From assembly GCF_014133895.1 (NCBI RefSeq), contig NC_050733.1, positions 62,001-126,000 of the forward strand: a stretch of DNA of 64,000 nucleotides. The letters run 5' to 3'. The DNA is from Torulaspora globosa. Lineage: Eukaryota; Ascomycota; Saccharomycetes; Saccharomycetales; Saccharomycetaceae. A program made the translations under genes and the position numbers. Positions 55,457-64,000 of this stretch are shown here, one piece after another (the first letter of the stretch is position 1; the number at the start of each line of letters is the position of its first letter). A model generated the notes under the pieces. The model was given only the letters and a program-made list of their open reading frames with translations. It did not search any database and was not told the DNA's origin.

Positions 55457-56014
55457 CTCTCAATTACCCACTTCCACACACGCCGATCAGTTCAAAAGAA
55501 ATGGAACTCAATGATGGAAACAAACCCAAATTTCAAAACCCTCGGTCGACTGCAGTAAACAACGCCTTATCGGTAAGTCAATCCTACTCGAACCCGCTAT
55601 TCCCCGCACACCAGAAATAAAGAATGCAATGGATAGCACGATGATGCTCTCCAAACTGTCCAATATGGATTCCTCTTACCTTTCCTGGACCAGTTTCCTG
55701 TTCTGAACAAAACGTTCTTTACATCTAGTTCTTCCCTTATTGGTAAAATTGTCACTGGTACTGCCGGTTACCCGGATCTCGTGAAAACTGCGATTCTTGG
55801 TCACGTGTCTCTGAGTCGAAGTCCTTAATAGTGTAGATTGTCCTATGGTTATCTGTAGTTGTTATCGCATGCTACTCTTTGCATGGGCTGCCTTTCGTCT
55901 GCTGTTTACCTTGTCTCTTTGCAGACTGTCTGTTATTTATGTTTAGTCGCTGTTGAGCGCCTTTCGGAACGCGACGTATAATACATATAGATGACTACTC
56001 TTCCTAGACAATTA
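55457..56014. promoter_or_regulatory. MCM1 upstream region, downstream of ARG80
   Basis: 558 bases. Two general-factor sites lie close together: a Reb1-type TTACCCG at 55768-55774 and CACGTG (Cbf1-type) at 55802-55807. They are about 310-350 bases upstream of the MCM1 ATG. No further gene is visible. Confidence 0.5.
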
Positions 56015-56371
56015 CTACAAATGCTCATCTTCTAGGCACCGTCGTATCAGTTTCTTGCCCTCTTCGTCCCTTACAAAGGGTTCTAGTTTCGGAGTGGTGA
56101 AGGTGTACACCAAACCCGACTTGGACAAGATCAACAGCATGACGTTGGCGCCCGTGAGCACCGACAGCTCGTAGGCCTTCTTCATGATCCCATGGCGTCG
56201 TTTGGCGAAAGTGACGTGTCTTCTGGTTCGGTTGGCAATAAGCTTGATGTTCGCTTTGCGCTTGGCGGTCTTTCCTTCGATGGCGCTCGGCGGAGTAGTG
56301 CTGCAGGAGTCGCCCTGGGCAGTTCTATCGGCGGGCGACTCCTCATATCCCTCGGAAAGCCGGTTTTGCAT
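56015..56371 (-). CDS. ARG80: MADS-box arginine regulator Arg80
   Basis: 118 residues from ATG 56371 (MQNRLSEGYEESPADRT); two earlier codons begin with GTG. The MADS box and SAM extension span about residues 38-118 ('IKLIANRTRRHVTFAKRRHG', 'SKSGLVYTFTTPKLEPFV'), nearly parallel to Mcm1 next door. The protein stops right after this domain, so it has no activation tail. S. cerevisiae Arg80 (177 residues) has a longer N-terminus. Arg80 joins Mcm1, Arg81 and Arg82 to repress arginine-synthetic and induce catabolic genes; ARG7 in this window is part of the synthetic pathway. Confidence 0.92.
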   Translation of the reverse strand: MQNRLSEGYEESPADRTAQGDSCSTTPPSAIEGKTAKRKANIKLIANRTRRHVTFAKRRHGIMKKAYELSVLTGANVMLLILSKSGLVYTFTTPKLEPFVRDEEGKKLIRRCLEDEHL

Positions 56372-56473
56372 GGCCACCTAGCCCTTCTTAGTGCGCTGGC
56401 TGCACTCGAACAGCGTTGCTCATCGCATATAATGGCATGTCTAAACTTCCATTTTTTCATGGCGAAAAAAAAA

Positions 56474-56567
56474 TGCGAATTCTGTGGATCGAACACAGGA
56501 CCTCCAGATTACTTATGGACCGAAGTTATTCTTCAGTCTGGCGCTCTCCCAACTGAGCTAAATCCGC
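56474..56567 (-). tRNA. tRNA-Phe(GAA) with intron
   Basis: 94-nt minus-strand gene. Acceptor GCGGATT pairs with AATTCGC (one G-T pair) and the discriminator is A (t56474). Anticodon GAA is read from 56534 to 56532, followed by G37. The intron is 56530-56510 (21 nt) and contains a TTC that can pair with the anticodon. The anticodon stem CCAGA/TCTGG is intact. It matches S. cerevisiae tRNA-Phe closely. Confidence 0.97.
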
Positions 56568-57017
56568 TTAGAATTTACATGACGGAAGACTCAGATTCTG
56601 ACCATACGATTGCATTCACCAGTCTGCTTGCGAACTGTAGCATACCAAAAAGACCAGGGCAAAGTCACCCAAAGGGATAAAGTTGCATACATCCTACCTG
56701 TCGTGAAGTGATTAACAATTGTGACTGGGAGAAAAGCAAGACGTGGCTGTATACGAGCAGGTGCGGCCACTTGCGCTTCTCGGAAACTACAATAAACTGC
56801 GCGAGAGCTATTCCAGGAACTGGCAGCACCTCCTCCGACGCCTCTGTTCAATTGCTAATTGCTAAACTGCCTTGGCACTTCGACCATTTCTTTCCTCTGA
56901 CCAATAGGAGAGACTGAAAAAGTGCAGGCGCACACACAAGTAGCTTTAAAACAGAGACAATCGATTGAGAACCTTCTTTTCTCTGGCTGAAGCCCGAACA
57001 CATCCATCTGCGTCCGA
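56568..57017. other. tRNA-Phe to YNK1 intergenic region
   Basis: 450 bases. It contains CCAAT (near 56900) about 115 bases before YNK1 and a short tandem TTGCTAA pair (about 56850-56866). No LTR-like repeat is seen beside this tRNA, unlike the Val and His genes. No gene is evident. Confidence 0.4.
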
Positions 57018-57476
57018 ATGTCCAACACTGAGAGAACTTTCATTGCTATCAAGCCTGACGGCGTTCAAAGAGGCCTGATCTCGAAGATCCTGTCTCGTTT
57101 CGAGGACAAGGGCTTCAAATTGGTCGGAATTAAGCTCGTCACCCCAACTGAAAATCTCTTGAAACAGCACTATGCCGAGCATGTTGACAAGCCTTTCTTC
57201 CCAAAGATGCTATCCTACATGATGTCAGGTCCGATTCTGGCCACTGTCTGGGAGGGTAAGGACGTCGTGAAGCAGGGAAGAGCCATCCTAGGCGCTACCA
57301 ACCCCGTCAACAGTGCTCCTGGCACCATCCGTGGCGACTTCGCCATCGATATGGGCAGAAACGTCTGCCACGGCAGCGATTCCGTCGAGAGTGCACAGCG
57401 CGAGATCGATCTGTGGTTCAAGAAGGAGGAATTGTGCGATTGGAAGCTGAACCAGCTTGCCTGGATCTACGAGTAG
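57018..57476 (+). CDS. YNK1: Nucleoside diphosphate kinase
   Basis: 152 residues, against 153 in S. cerevisiae Ynk1. It has the N-terminal '[16 protein letters not shown]' ATP-binding block and the active-site 'NVCHGSDS' with His118 as phosphoenzyme nucleophile. The C-terminal 'WIYE' is typical of eukaryotic NDP kinases. It transfers the gamma-phosphate between nucleoside tri- and diphosphates, mainly in the cytosol. Codon use is biased toward preferred yeast codons. Position of YKL067W, next to ARG80 across the tRNA. Confidence 0.97.
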   Translation: MSNTERTFIAIKPDGVQRGLISKILSRFEDKGFKLVGIKLVTPTENLLKQHYAEHVDKPFFPKMLSYMMSGPILATVWEGKDVVKQGRAILGATNPVNSAPGTIRGDFAIDMGRNVCHGSDSVESAQREIDLWFKKEELCDWKLNQLAWIYE

Positions 57477-57897
57477 CCAGCTAACTCCTTGCAAATAGAT
57501 ATCACATAGCTATGTACCTAAATTCCGCATTTCTACTGCCTTTGTCTATGGCGTGGCTGTATCAGTCGTTAGATTGTGGAGAGACTTTTCATGTGGTCCG
57601 ACAAAAATACGCTATATGATCACACCATAAGACTGGAGCCCGATAGTTCTATTATGGTTCTTGTCGATTATGGTTCCATGAGCCCAGCTGCCCCGTCTTG
57701 TTGCCCCGTATTAACCATACGAACCGGAGACCTGTCGCTCCACTTTACCTCGGTACTCTTATGACGGTAGGCTGGTAAGGGATACCTTGTCGCTTTGAAA
57801 GACTATATAAGACAATACTCTTGTTGATATTTCGAGTGGATGGTTGCAATGGCAGGTACCACGCCAGTTTAGTCACCTACTAATCCAAAACTGTACT
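57477..57897. other. YNK1 downstream spacer
   Basis: 421 bases. A 62-codon frame (57576-57764) looks accidental. TATATAAG near 57803 may be the TATA box of the small gene that follows. A TACTAAT occurs at about 57879-57885, but no donor and acceptor complete an intron. Confidence 0.35.
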
Positions 57898-58122
57898 ATG
57901 AGACCAACTTTGATCAGAAACTTTCACAGATCAGCCGTGAGGATGGCTGCCCATGCAGACCACAGTAACGCCCCAGGAGGTAGATGGCTCTTCACAGCTG
58001 GAGGAGTGGCATTGCTTCTGGCAGGCGGTGCTGTAGTGGTGGCTCAAAGGAATAACGAGCAGAACAGTCACATCCGCAACATCTTTAAGAATGAAAGAGG
58101 GACGGGCGCCAGGCACTTGTGA
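57898..58122 (+). CDS. Small mitochondrial membrane protein candidate, YKL065W-A-like
   Basis: 74 residues from ATG 57898 (MRPTLIRNFHRSAVRMAAH); a longer upstream frame starts with TTG. The N-terminus is basic without acidic residues and resembles a mitochondrial presequence. A Gly/Ala/Leu/Val membrane helix follows at about residues 30-50 ('WLFTAGGVALLLAGGAVVVA'), then a polar tail. It sits between YNK1 and the YET gene, the place of the S. cerevisiae small ORF YKL065W-A, of unknown function. An inner-membrane location is inferred from composition. Confidence 0.7.
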   Translation: MRPTLIRNFHRSAVRMAAHADHSNAPGGRWLFTAGGVALLLAGGAVVVAQRNNEQNSHIRNIFKNERGTGARHL

Positions 58123-58262
58123 CCTAGAGATGAAGTTGTATTATATATTTGAGATTTAGCTTATCGTGTCCGCTGTATAGCTTAGTTGTTCTTTAACTAC
58201 GAATTTCGCCGAATTGAGTGCTACTTATTGAATGGGGTTGGACTAAGTAGCACCGAGATAAG

Positions 58263-59282
58263 ATGTTACCAATTGGCCCATGCAACGTTCCCGTTGATCA
58301 TTCCGATATCACAAAACTGCCAGATCTGATTCTGGGAGGCGCTATTCTGAACACTCAGTACAACGATGATCCTGAAGCGATACCCCTTGTCGAAATGCTG
58401 CGGTACGCTTTCTCTCGTGGCATCATAGCCATTGATACCTCTCCATATTACGGTCCAAGCGAGATTTTGTATGGGAAGGCTCTGAGCAAGCTGGAGGGGG
58501 AGTTTGGTCGCGAAACGTATTTCATTTGCACCAAGGTGGGAAGAGTTGGGCTGGACCAGTTTGATTATTCAAGAGAGCATGTCCGCTTCAGCGTAAAGAG
58601 ATCATGCGAAAGACTGAAAACTAGCTACCTGGATCTTGTATATCTGCATGACATTGAATTCGTCCCGCTGCAGGAAACTTTGGAGGCGTTGAAGGAGCTC
58701 AAGGCGCTCAAAGATGAGGGCATAATCAAGCACTTTGGCCTTTCGGGCTATCCAGTGGATTATTTGAGATCTGTGACATACCGGTGTGCTCATGATGAAC
58801 CGGAGATCGGCCCATTGGATGCTGCCCTATCGTACTGCAATTTGAACCTGCAAAACGTTACACTGGGGGACCATTATCTCAAGTGGAAGGAAGAGTCGCA
58901 ACTAAAGATAATCAACAATGGCTCGATTTTAAGCATGTCCTTGCTGAGGTCGCAGGAAACGAGAGGATTCCATCCCTGTTCTCGGGAGCTACGCAAGTTA
59001 GCTGATACCGCTGCTGCATACTGTCAAGCGAATGGTGTTGAGCTAGCTGACCTGGCTACCCGATATGCTATCTCGAAATGGAGAGGTAAAGGGAGCACGG
59101 TCTTGGGCGTTAGCGATCTGCAGGAGTTGGAAAAAGCCTTGCAAAATTATTGGATCGTGGAGAATAACGGCGGCCTGTTAGATGATATGGATACCGGACT
59201 CGTTAACCACATTCAGAGTAAGATATTCGGCTCCCATATGAACGAAACATGGGCTTCAGGAATCGAGCACCACGAAAAATAG
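58263..59282 (+). CDS. ARA2: NAD-dependent arabinose dehydrogenase Ara2
   Basis: 339 residues, against 335 in S. cerevisiae Ara2 (YMR041C). It has the aldo-keto reductase fold with catalytic residues visible: Asp and Tyr in 'IDTSPYYG' near residue 58, Lys in 'CTKVGR' near 91 and His in 'LHDIEF' near 129. 'HFGLSGYPVDYL' near residue 160 is another family block. Ara2 oxidises D-arabinose to the lactone, a step of D-erythroascorbate synthesis. It is convergent with the YET gene with about 20 bases between stops. Confidence 0.93.
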   Translation: MLPIGPCNVPVDHSDITKLPDLILGGAILNTQYNDDPEAIPLVEMLRYAFSRGIIAIDTSPYYGPSEILYGKALSKLEGEFGRETYFICTKVGRVGLDQFDYSREHVRFSVKRSCERLKTSYLDLVYLHDIEFVPLQETLEALKELKALKDEGIIKHFGLSGYPVDYLRSVTYRCAHDEPEIGPLDAALSYCNLNLQNVTLGDHYLKWKEESQLKIINNGSILSMSLLRSQETRGFHPCSRELRKLADTAAAYCQANGVELADLATRYAISKWRGKGSTVLGVSDLQELEKALQNYWIVENNGGLLDDMDTGLVNHIQSKIFGSHMNETWASGIEHHEK

Positions 59283-59300
59283 CTACTCTATATGTCTCGC

Positions 59301-59924
59301 TTATACATTTTTTTTAATCTTCTCGTCGGCCCTGCCTAGTGCTTTTTCGTCGTTTTGCTTGTCGAAGAACTCTTCCAAGTTCTTCACCTGTTTCTGCAAG
59401 CCACGCAAGGACGCTTCTCTGTTCTTCAACTTTTCTGCCAGCTCGTCGATATCCCTGTCTTCCACAGGCCGCCCCAGCTTTGCATCTTTTGGCCGGTCAG
59501 CCTTCTCTTCTCTAATCAAATTTTCATATTTCACCAATCTTCTCACAATTGTCATGACAGTGGGTATGCAAATCATGAAGTACAGGATAAATCCCGAAAT
59601 GTAGACGTTTCTCTGATTATAAGCCCTGGAGGCCAATGCCTGGATGGGAGTCACCGCTGCCGGATCGGGGTTTTCCTCATTGTATTTCCTATGGTGATAC
59701 AACGAAACTTTAACCTGGGCTCTCTTCCATGAATCTACAAACAGCAGCCCAACAATGATGCCGAAAATGTAGTAAACCGTCTGGAACTGTTTGCTTGAGG
59801 TCCATTTGTAATAAGTGTTGTACAGGAATTTGCGCATTCTGTAGGGCAAAGGTAGCACTATAATGAACAACAAAACCATCTCAAAGGTGAGAACAGCGAA
59901 TAATGATGTGAAGTACAAGCTCAT
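59301..59924 (-). CDS. YET1: BAP31-family ER membrane protein, single Yet1/Yet2 ortholog
   Basis: 207 residues, close to Yet1 (206) and longer than Yet2 (160). Three membrane segments lie at about residues 5-28, 45-63 and 105-130, followed by a coiled coil (about 140-195) with 'LKNREASLRGLQKQVKNLEE' (residues trimmed at the end). The C-terminus is KKNV, a dilysine ER-retrieval motif. BAP31 proteins associate with the translocon and influence export of membrane proteins. S. cerevisiae has the duplicated pair YKL065C (YET1) and YMR040W (YET2); this single gene occupies both positions. The symbol follows length. Confidence 0.92.
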   Translation of the reverse strand: MSLYFTSLFAVLTFEMVLLFIIVLPLPYRMRKFLYNTYYKWTSSKQFQTVYYIFGIIVGLLFVDSWKRAQVKVSLYHHRKYNEENPDPAAVTPIQALASRAYNQRNVYISGFILYFMICIPTVMTIVRRLVKYENLIREEKADRPKDAKLGRPVEDRDIDELAEKLKNREASLRGLQKQVKNLEEFFDKQNDEKALGRADEKIKKNV

Positions 59925-60580
59925 GATTCCTTTCTAGCTTCTTGGCAATGCTTACTGATCAGAGTAGTCGTCTAAATCAGAGCCTCTTAACTTTCTCAGT
60001 TCCATATATATATCTCCTTCCGTATGTTCCAGTTGTTAGTTTAAAACCCCTTTGCTCGCAAGAGCTCGCAAACTACAGACAACATTTGAAAGAACACAAG
60101 AGAAAGTGTGGCAATGAGTCTATCCACTTGAGAGCCTACAGAATATGTATATGTATATAAGGCAAGACAAAAGCAAGCTGAGCTCATGAAGTTTCGACTC
60201 GGAGGAACAGCGAGAGGGAGTCTGCAGAAATGCAGAGTATCGAACGTGGCTTCTTGCTAGACTCATAGCAGCCAATTCGAGAAGCTCACTGGTAGAGATA
60301 CTGAGGAAGTAGTACCTTCACAGCTTCAAAGTCGGTCTGTTTAATGTTCACCAGATCCGGGTAATAGGATTAGCAAGGGCCCTCGTGCCCAGCAGGATTG
60401 CGTTCTGGTTGAGCGCAGCACACAGAAGGATTGTTTGAAGTTTCATTCACTCAGACCTGCTATCCATGTTCGGTGGGCTTTCTTTGACTGGTAGTAGTAT
60501 TGTGGTCTTGAGGTGATGAAAAGCTGTGATTGTCGGATAGATTGAGTCACATTTTATTGCACTTGAGGAGCAGCGAGAAC
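59925..60580. other. YET1-SUB1 divergent intergenic region
   Basis: 656 bases, the longest spacer with no RNA gene identified. TGAGTCAC (60543-60549), a Gcn4-type core, lies about 32 bases before the SUB1 ATG, probably inside the leader. GTGATGA near 60513 resembles a C box, but no D box or guide was found, so no snoRNA is called. Short frames here look accidental. Confidence 0.4.
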
Positions 60581-61273
60581 ATGTCGTATTATAACAGATA
60601 CAGGAACAGGAAAAAGTTCGACGGTTCTGGGACTTCTTCGAGCAATGGAGGCGGATCTGGTGGATTGGCGGCAACGGAGGCAGTCTTTGACCTGGGAAAG
60701 AACAAGCGGGTCACGGTCAGGCAGTTCAGGAATGTCAACCTGATCGACATTCGGGAATACTACATGGACACTTCCACGGGAGAGATGAAGCCCGGCAAGA
60801 AAGGCATTTCGCTGACAGAGGACCTTTACGACGAATTGCTGAAGCATAGACTCAACATCGACGAGGCATTGAGACGGTTTGGGTCCAAGAGACCTAGAAC
60901 CAAGACCGTTCGTTTGCTCTCGGATGATGAGGAAGAATCGGGCGCCCAGGCGGACGTCAAAGAGGCCGATTCCTCTGCGACGGGTCATGACGACGACAAC
61001 GCAACTTCCTCTAGCAGCAAGAGAAAGAAACCTGCGCCACCGACGCTGTTGCCGCAGGAGGAGAAGAGGCAGAACGATGAGAGAGAGGCCAATGCACCGC
61101 TCGTCGTGCCCGGACTTGCTAAGAAGAGACCTCCAGCTCCAGATGCTAATGCTGCGCAACCGAGACTGAAAGAAGACGATGAAGACGCGGGGAACGCCAT
61201 TGATGAAGAGTTTGTTCAGAATCTCGAAGCAGAGATGAACAGACCAGACGATGAAGTCTCCGAGGAAGAGTAA
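60581..61273 (+). CDS. SUB1: Transcriptional coactivator Sub1 (PC4)
   Basis: 230 residues from ATG 60581 (MSYYNRYRNRKKFDGSG); 17 further codons upstream are discounted by comparison with the S. cerevisiae start. The PC4 single-stranded-DNA-binding domain is at about residues 35-105: 'FDLGKNKRVTVRQFRNVNLI' and 'KPGKKGISLTEDLYDELLKH'. The C-terminal half is acidic, with a basic patch ('KRKKPAPPTLLPQEEK'). It is shorter than S. cerevisiae Sub1 (292) through loss of low-complexity tail. Sub1 acts in Pol II and Pol III initiation, elongation and termination. Position of YMR039C. Confidence 0.94.
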   Translation: MSYYNRYRNRKKFDGSGTSSSNGGGSGGLAATEAVFDLGKNKRVTVRQFRNVNLIDIREYYMDTSTGEMKPGKKGISLTEDLYDELLKHRLNIDEALRRFGSKRPRTKTVRLLSDDEEESGAQADVKEADSSATGHDDDNATSSSSKRKKPAPPTLLPQEEKRQNDEREANAPLVVPGLAKKRPPAPDANAAQPRLKEDDEDAGNAIDEEFVQNLEAEMNRPDDEVSEEE

Positions 61274-61469
61274 AGCTTTCGGATGGCATTTATTTCTATA
61301 AGTTCTTATTTAATGAGTCGCACTATATTTTTTTTCCGCTGTCGGGCGATCCTAAAGTCCCTGAACTACTAAGCAAACGCAAAGAGAGTAGCAGATTGAG
61401 ACTTTTGGCATTAAATGAACCTTTGTCGTGGTTGTAACGACTGAAAAGCTCTAGAGGATCTAAGTTATC

Positions 61470-64000
61470 ATGGCTAAGCCAAACGATACCGAGCGGCAAC
61501 CACTGTTGTCTCCTAATACTAGCTTAGGTTCGTACGATGGATCTCCGAAATCCAAGTTTCGGAGTGAAGCTACCCGTACAGGCTCACCAGACAGTACAAA
61601 ACATCACAGTTCAATAACCGACTTTGATCAGGCGGACTCGTGGGGAATTTTACACGAAACGGAGGGAAATGGCGGTTCGAAAGACGACCGCGACACCTTC
61701 ATCGATCATAGGCCTACCATGTCACGCCTAGCAAGTAGATCCAAGAGTGCGTCTCACAACAATGCTCATCGTGCGTCACTGCCCGCCATTTTAACAAAAT
61801 CGCATTCAAGCAGGAAAGCGAAGGGACCCGAAGCCCCCCAAAAGTCTAGTCTGGCAAGACTATCGCGATCTGAACTGAAAGAATGGGCAGACAATGGCCA
61901 GTACGGTGGTAATCCTTATGATAGTGGGCTGGATCAGCCGAAAAGAAGGAATACATTGGCAGGTGACGATGTCGTAATTGATGTCGACGAGCTGATGCAG
62001 CACGTCCATAACAAGAATGCTAATAATAGCTCGAAAAGCTCCAGATCGTTAGGCAGTTCCAATGAAGAAGGCTATAATTCTAGGCCGTCTTCGAGGGGCT
62101 CTTCTACAAATTCGTCGCTGGACGATGTTTGCTTGTATCTAGAAGATGAGGGCGCTACTGAGGGTAGAAAATGGCCAGACGTCAGCGTGTTGGAAGAGTT
62201 CTCGAAGGAAGAGACAGAGAAGCTGAGAAGACAGGCATTAAAGGATGCTGAGGAGTTCCATTTTCAATACGACGAAGAAGATGAACTCGATGAGGAGACA
62301 GGGACCAGTGACGGAATTTTCTTCTCCAAGCCGATCGTCACTAGTATTGATGTTCCAGAATTGGGCAATAAGAGAGTCAACGAAGCTGAGCAACTGAGAT
62401 CGGGAAGACTGAGGCCTAAGAAAATAGCACCATGGCATTTGAAGCGAGCATTGATACCATCCTCATACAAGACGTTAAAAGATCACACAAAGATCAATAA
62501 TGACAATCAAATGCGCGACAACTTTCTTGTGGGACGCAACATCCAATATCCACCACATATCGTTTCCAACAATCCGGAGCACTTCAGATTCACCTATTTC
62601 CGTGTGGACTTGGACGCGACGGTGCATTCTCCAACTGTTTCTGGTTTATTGCAACCAGGCCAGAAGTTCGAAGAATTGTTTGTTCACTCTGTGTATTCTG
62701 GAAATTTTGCAAGAAGGAAGTCCGAAACTCCTTCTCTTACCAAGTCATCTACGCCTTTTGCAGGCCAAGGTTCAGCGGTGAATCCATCGTCGGCCACGCT
62801 GAATAACAATCGCTCATCGTATAATTTACCTCCATCATCTCCGGATGACGAAGATGATATATCTCCCTTTTGGCTTGACGTTCTGAATCCTACGGAAGAG
62901 GAAATGAAGGTCCTGAGTAAGGCATTTGGCATACATCCCCTAACCACAGAAGATATCTTCCTGGGTGAAGCTCGAGAAAAAGTCGAGTTATTCAGGGATT
63001 ACTACCTGGTCTGCTTTAGGAGTTTTGACATTGTTGCGGAGAGGCATACCAGGAAGAAGAGATTGAGGCAGGACGCAAGTAGCCCTACGGCAGACCGGGA
63101 AAGCTTACAGAAATCCCAGCGTTCGATAAAGCGGTCGTCACGATGGTTTCCAACGTTCCGCCGTCGTCGTAGATCGTCGACCATAAGAACCACAACGGCC
63201 AGTACATTCAGCAACAGACGCCGCAGGAATGAGAAGGAAAGAGAGGAGAAGGAAAAATACAAGAGAAAATCTGGGGATAGACATAAACCGCGTCAAGGTG
63301 AATTGGAACCACTGAATGTGTACATCATAGTTTTCAGAACTGGTGTTTTAACGTTCCATTTTGCACCGACGCCACATCCAATCAACGTGAGAAGAAGAGC
63401 TCGTCTATTGAAGGATTATCTCAATGTCACATCAGATTGGATAGCGTATGCATTGATTGACGACATCACCGATTCTTTTGCACCTATGATAGAGCTGATC
63501 GAGGACGAGGTGTACGATATTGAAGACGCGATTTTGAGAATGCACCACAGTGACGATTCCAGCGACGACCAGAGTGATGACTCAGAAGGCAGCGATTCTG
63601 ACAATGAGTTGTACCCGTTTGACAGATCATCTCACCGGAGTGCTTTCACGAAAGAATCAAGGTCGACCATGACGTCCAGCAGTAGGTCTCGCTCCACGGA
63701 CGACTCTACTTTCAACGTGAACTTAATCGGTTGGAAGAAAAAAGGTGATATGTTGAGACGCATCGGCGAGTGCCGGAAGCGTGTTATGAGTATTTTAAGG
63801 CTTCTGGGCTCTAAGGCCGACGTCATAAAAGGTTTTGCGAAGCGATGCAACGAGCGCTGGGAAGTCGCGCCCCGTTCAGAGATCGGAATGTATCTAGGCG
63901 ACATCCAGGACCACATCATCACCATGGTATCGTCTCTGAACCACTACGAGAAGCTGCTAAGCAGGTCGCACTCCAACTATCTGGCTCAAATCAACATCGA
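61470..64000 (+). CDS. MNR2: Vacuolar magnesium transporter Mnr2, 3' truncated
   Basis: Open from ATG 61470 (MAKPNDTERQPLLSPNTSL) to the window end: 843 residues visible of about 970 expected. The long cytosolic N-terminus is Ser/Arg-rich with acidic patches. A CorA/Alr-type domain begins near residue 470 with 'PFWLDVLNPTEEEMKVLSKA' and 'HPLTTEDIFLGEAREKVELF'. A basic insertion (about 525-610) is followed by 'LNVYIIVFRTGVLTFHFAPT' and 'ITDSFAPMIELIEDEVYDIE'. The two transmembrane helices and GMN filter lie past the right edge. Mnr2 releases Mg2+ from the vacuole. Position of YKL064W next to SUB1. Confidence 0.94.
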   Translation, partial: MAKPNDTERQPLLSPNTSLGSYDGSPKSKFRSEATRTGSPDSTKHHSSITDFDQADSWGILHETEGNGGSKDDRDTFIDHRPTMSRLASRSKSASHNNAHRASLPAILTKSHSSRKAKGPEAPQKSSLARLSRSELKEWADNGQYGGNPYDSGLDQPKRRNTLAGDDVVIDVDELMQHVHNKNANNSSKSSRSLGSSNEEGYNSRPSSRGSSTNSSLDDVCLYLEDEGATEGRKWPDVSVLEEFSKEETEKLRRQALKDAEEFHFQYDEEDELDEETGTSDGIFFSKPIVTSIDVPELGNKRVNEAEQLRSGRLRPKKIAPWHLKRALIPSSYKTLKDHTKINNDNQMRDNFLVGRNIQYPPHIVSNNPEHFRFTYFRVDLDATVHSPTVSGLLQPGQKFEELFVHSVYSGNFARRKSETPSLTKSSTPFAGQGSAVNPSSATLNNNRSSYNLPPSSPDDEDDISPFWLDVLNPTEEEMKVLSKAFGIHPLTTEDIFLGEAREKVELFRDYYLVCFRSFDIVAERHTRKKRLRQDASSPTADRESLQKSQRSIKRSSRWFPTFRRRRRSSTIRTTTASTFSNRRRRNEKEREEKEKYKRKSGDRHKPRQGELEPLNVYIIVFRTGVLTFHFAPTPHPINVRRRARLLKDYLNVTSDWIAYALIDDITDSFAPMIELIEDEVYDIEDAILRMHHSDDSSDDQSDDSEGSDSDNELYPFDRSSHRSAFTKESRSTMTSSSRSRSTDDSTFNVNLIGWKKKGDMLRRIGECRKRVMSILRLLGSKADVIKGFAKRCNERWEVAPRSEIGMYLGDIQDHIITMVSSLNHYEKLLSRSHSNYLAQINI

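Noticed and set aside
57879..57900. TACTAAT just before the YKL065W-A-like ATG as an intron branch site
   Set aside because: No acceptor AG lies between it and the ATG that fits, and no upstream coding exon was found.
60513..60545. Possible box C/D snoRNA before SUB1
   Set aside because: A C-box-like GTGATGA is present, but no D box, terminal stem or rRNA-complementary guide could be found.
1..64000. CRISPR array, prophage, toxin-antitoxin or other prokaryote-type system
   Set aside because: The window is yeast nuclear DNA with conserved synteny. No regularly spaced repeats, phage genes or bacterial-type operons were seen.

Overview
The window looks like a gene-dense nuclear chromosome segment from a budding yeast of the Saccharomycetaceae. 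Genes are short-spaced and lie on both strands. Nearly all are intronless. The few introns have yeast-type signals (GTATGT or GTAAGT donors, TACTAAC or TACTGAC branch sites). Almost every protein is recognisable as an ortholog of a Saccharomyces cerevisiae protein. The gene order interleaves two S. cerevisiae regions: the left arm of chromosome XI (YKL082C down to YKL064W) and part of chromosome XIII (YMR067C down to YMR039C). Each keeps its order and relative orientation. That pattern is expected of a lineage that did not undergo the whole-genome duplication. The tandem ARG80-MCM1 pair and high protein similarity fit a Torulaspora/Zygosaccharomyces-type yeast, but the genus cannot be fixed from sequence reading alone.

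Layout. 1-5057: UBX4 (cut by the left edge), SOV1, RRP14. 5517-10532: TEF4 (intron carrying a snR38-like box C/D snoRNA), VMA5, SMY1. 10543-17179: KAR5, AEP1, RIM9, DHR2. 17664-19400: STL1, a glycerol transporter foreign to the block. 19580-25953: ARG7, RNA14, SAM37, SEN15, PSG1. 25995-31806: YKL075C ortholog, FET3, an ADP/ATP carrier, BUB2. 31845-42425: MUD2, LHS1, STV1 (with an unlisted 67-nt intron), STB2/STB6 ortholog, FAR3. 42596-56567: four tRNA genes (Trp, Val, His, Phe) among the fRMsr gene, ERB1, CSM3, a small YKL068W-A-like gene, a GLFG nucleoporin, IOC4, MCM1 and ARG80. 57018-64000: YNK1, a small YKL065W-A-like gene, ARA2, a YET1/YET2 ortholog, SUB1 and MNR2 (cut by the right edge).

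There are no operons; neighbours are related by ancestry, not pathway. Functional themes are ribosome biogenesis and translation (RRP14, DHR2, ERB1, TEF4, snR38), V-ATPase (VMA5, STV1), mitochondrial expression and import (SOV1, AEP1, SAM37, AAC), RNA processing (RNA14, SEN15, MUD2), checkpoint control (BUB2, CSM3), iron uptake (FET3) and transcription (MCM1, ARG80, SUB1, IOC4). Several promoters carry recognisable sites: PAC/RRPE at the ribosome-biogenesis genes, an Aft1 site at FET3, two MCB boxes at CSM3, a UPRE core at LHS1 and a Hot1-like site at STL1.

The most useful new observations are the STV1 first exon and intron, the snoRNA in the TEF4 intron, and two copies of a diverged LTR-like repeat. 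Those copies sit beside tRNA genes in the same two intervals that hold Ty1 elements in S. cerevisiae. I saw no bacterial-type defence system, CRISPR array or viral element.
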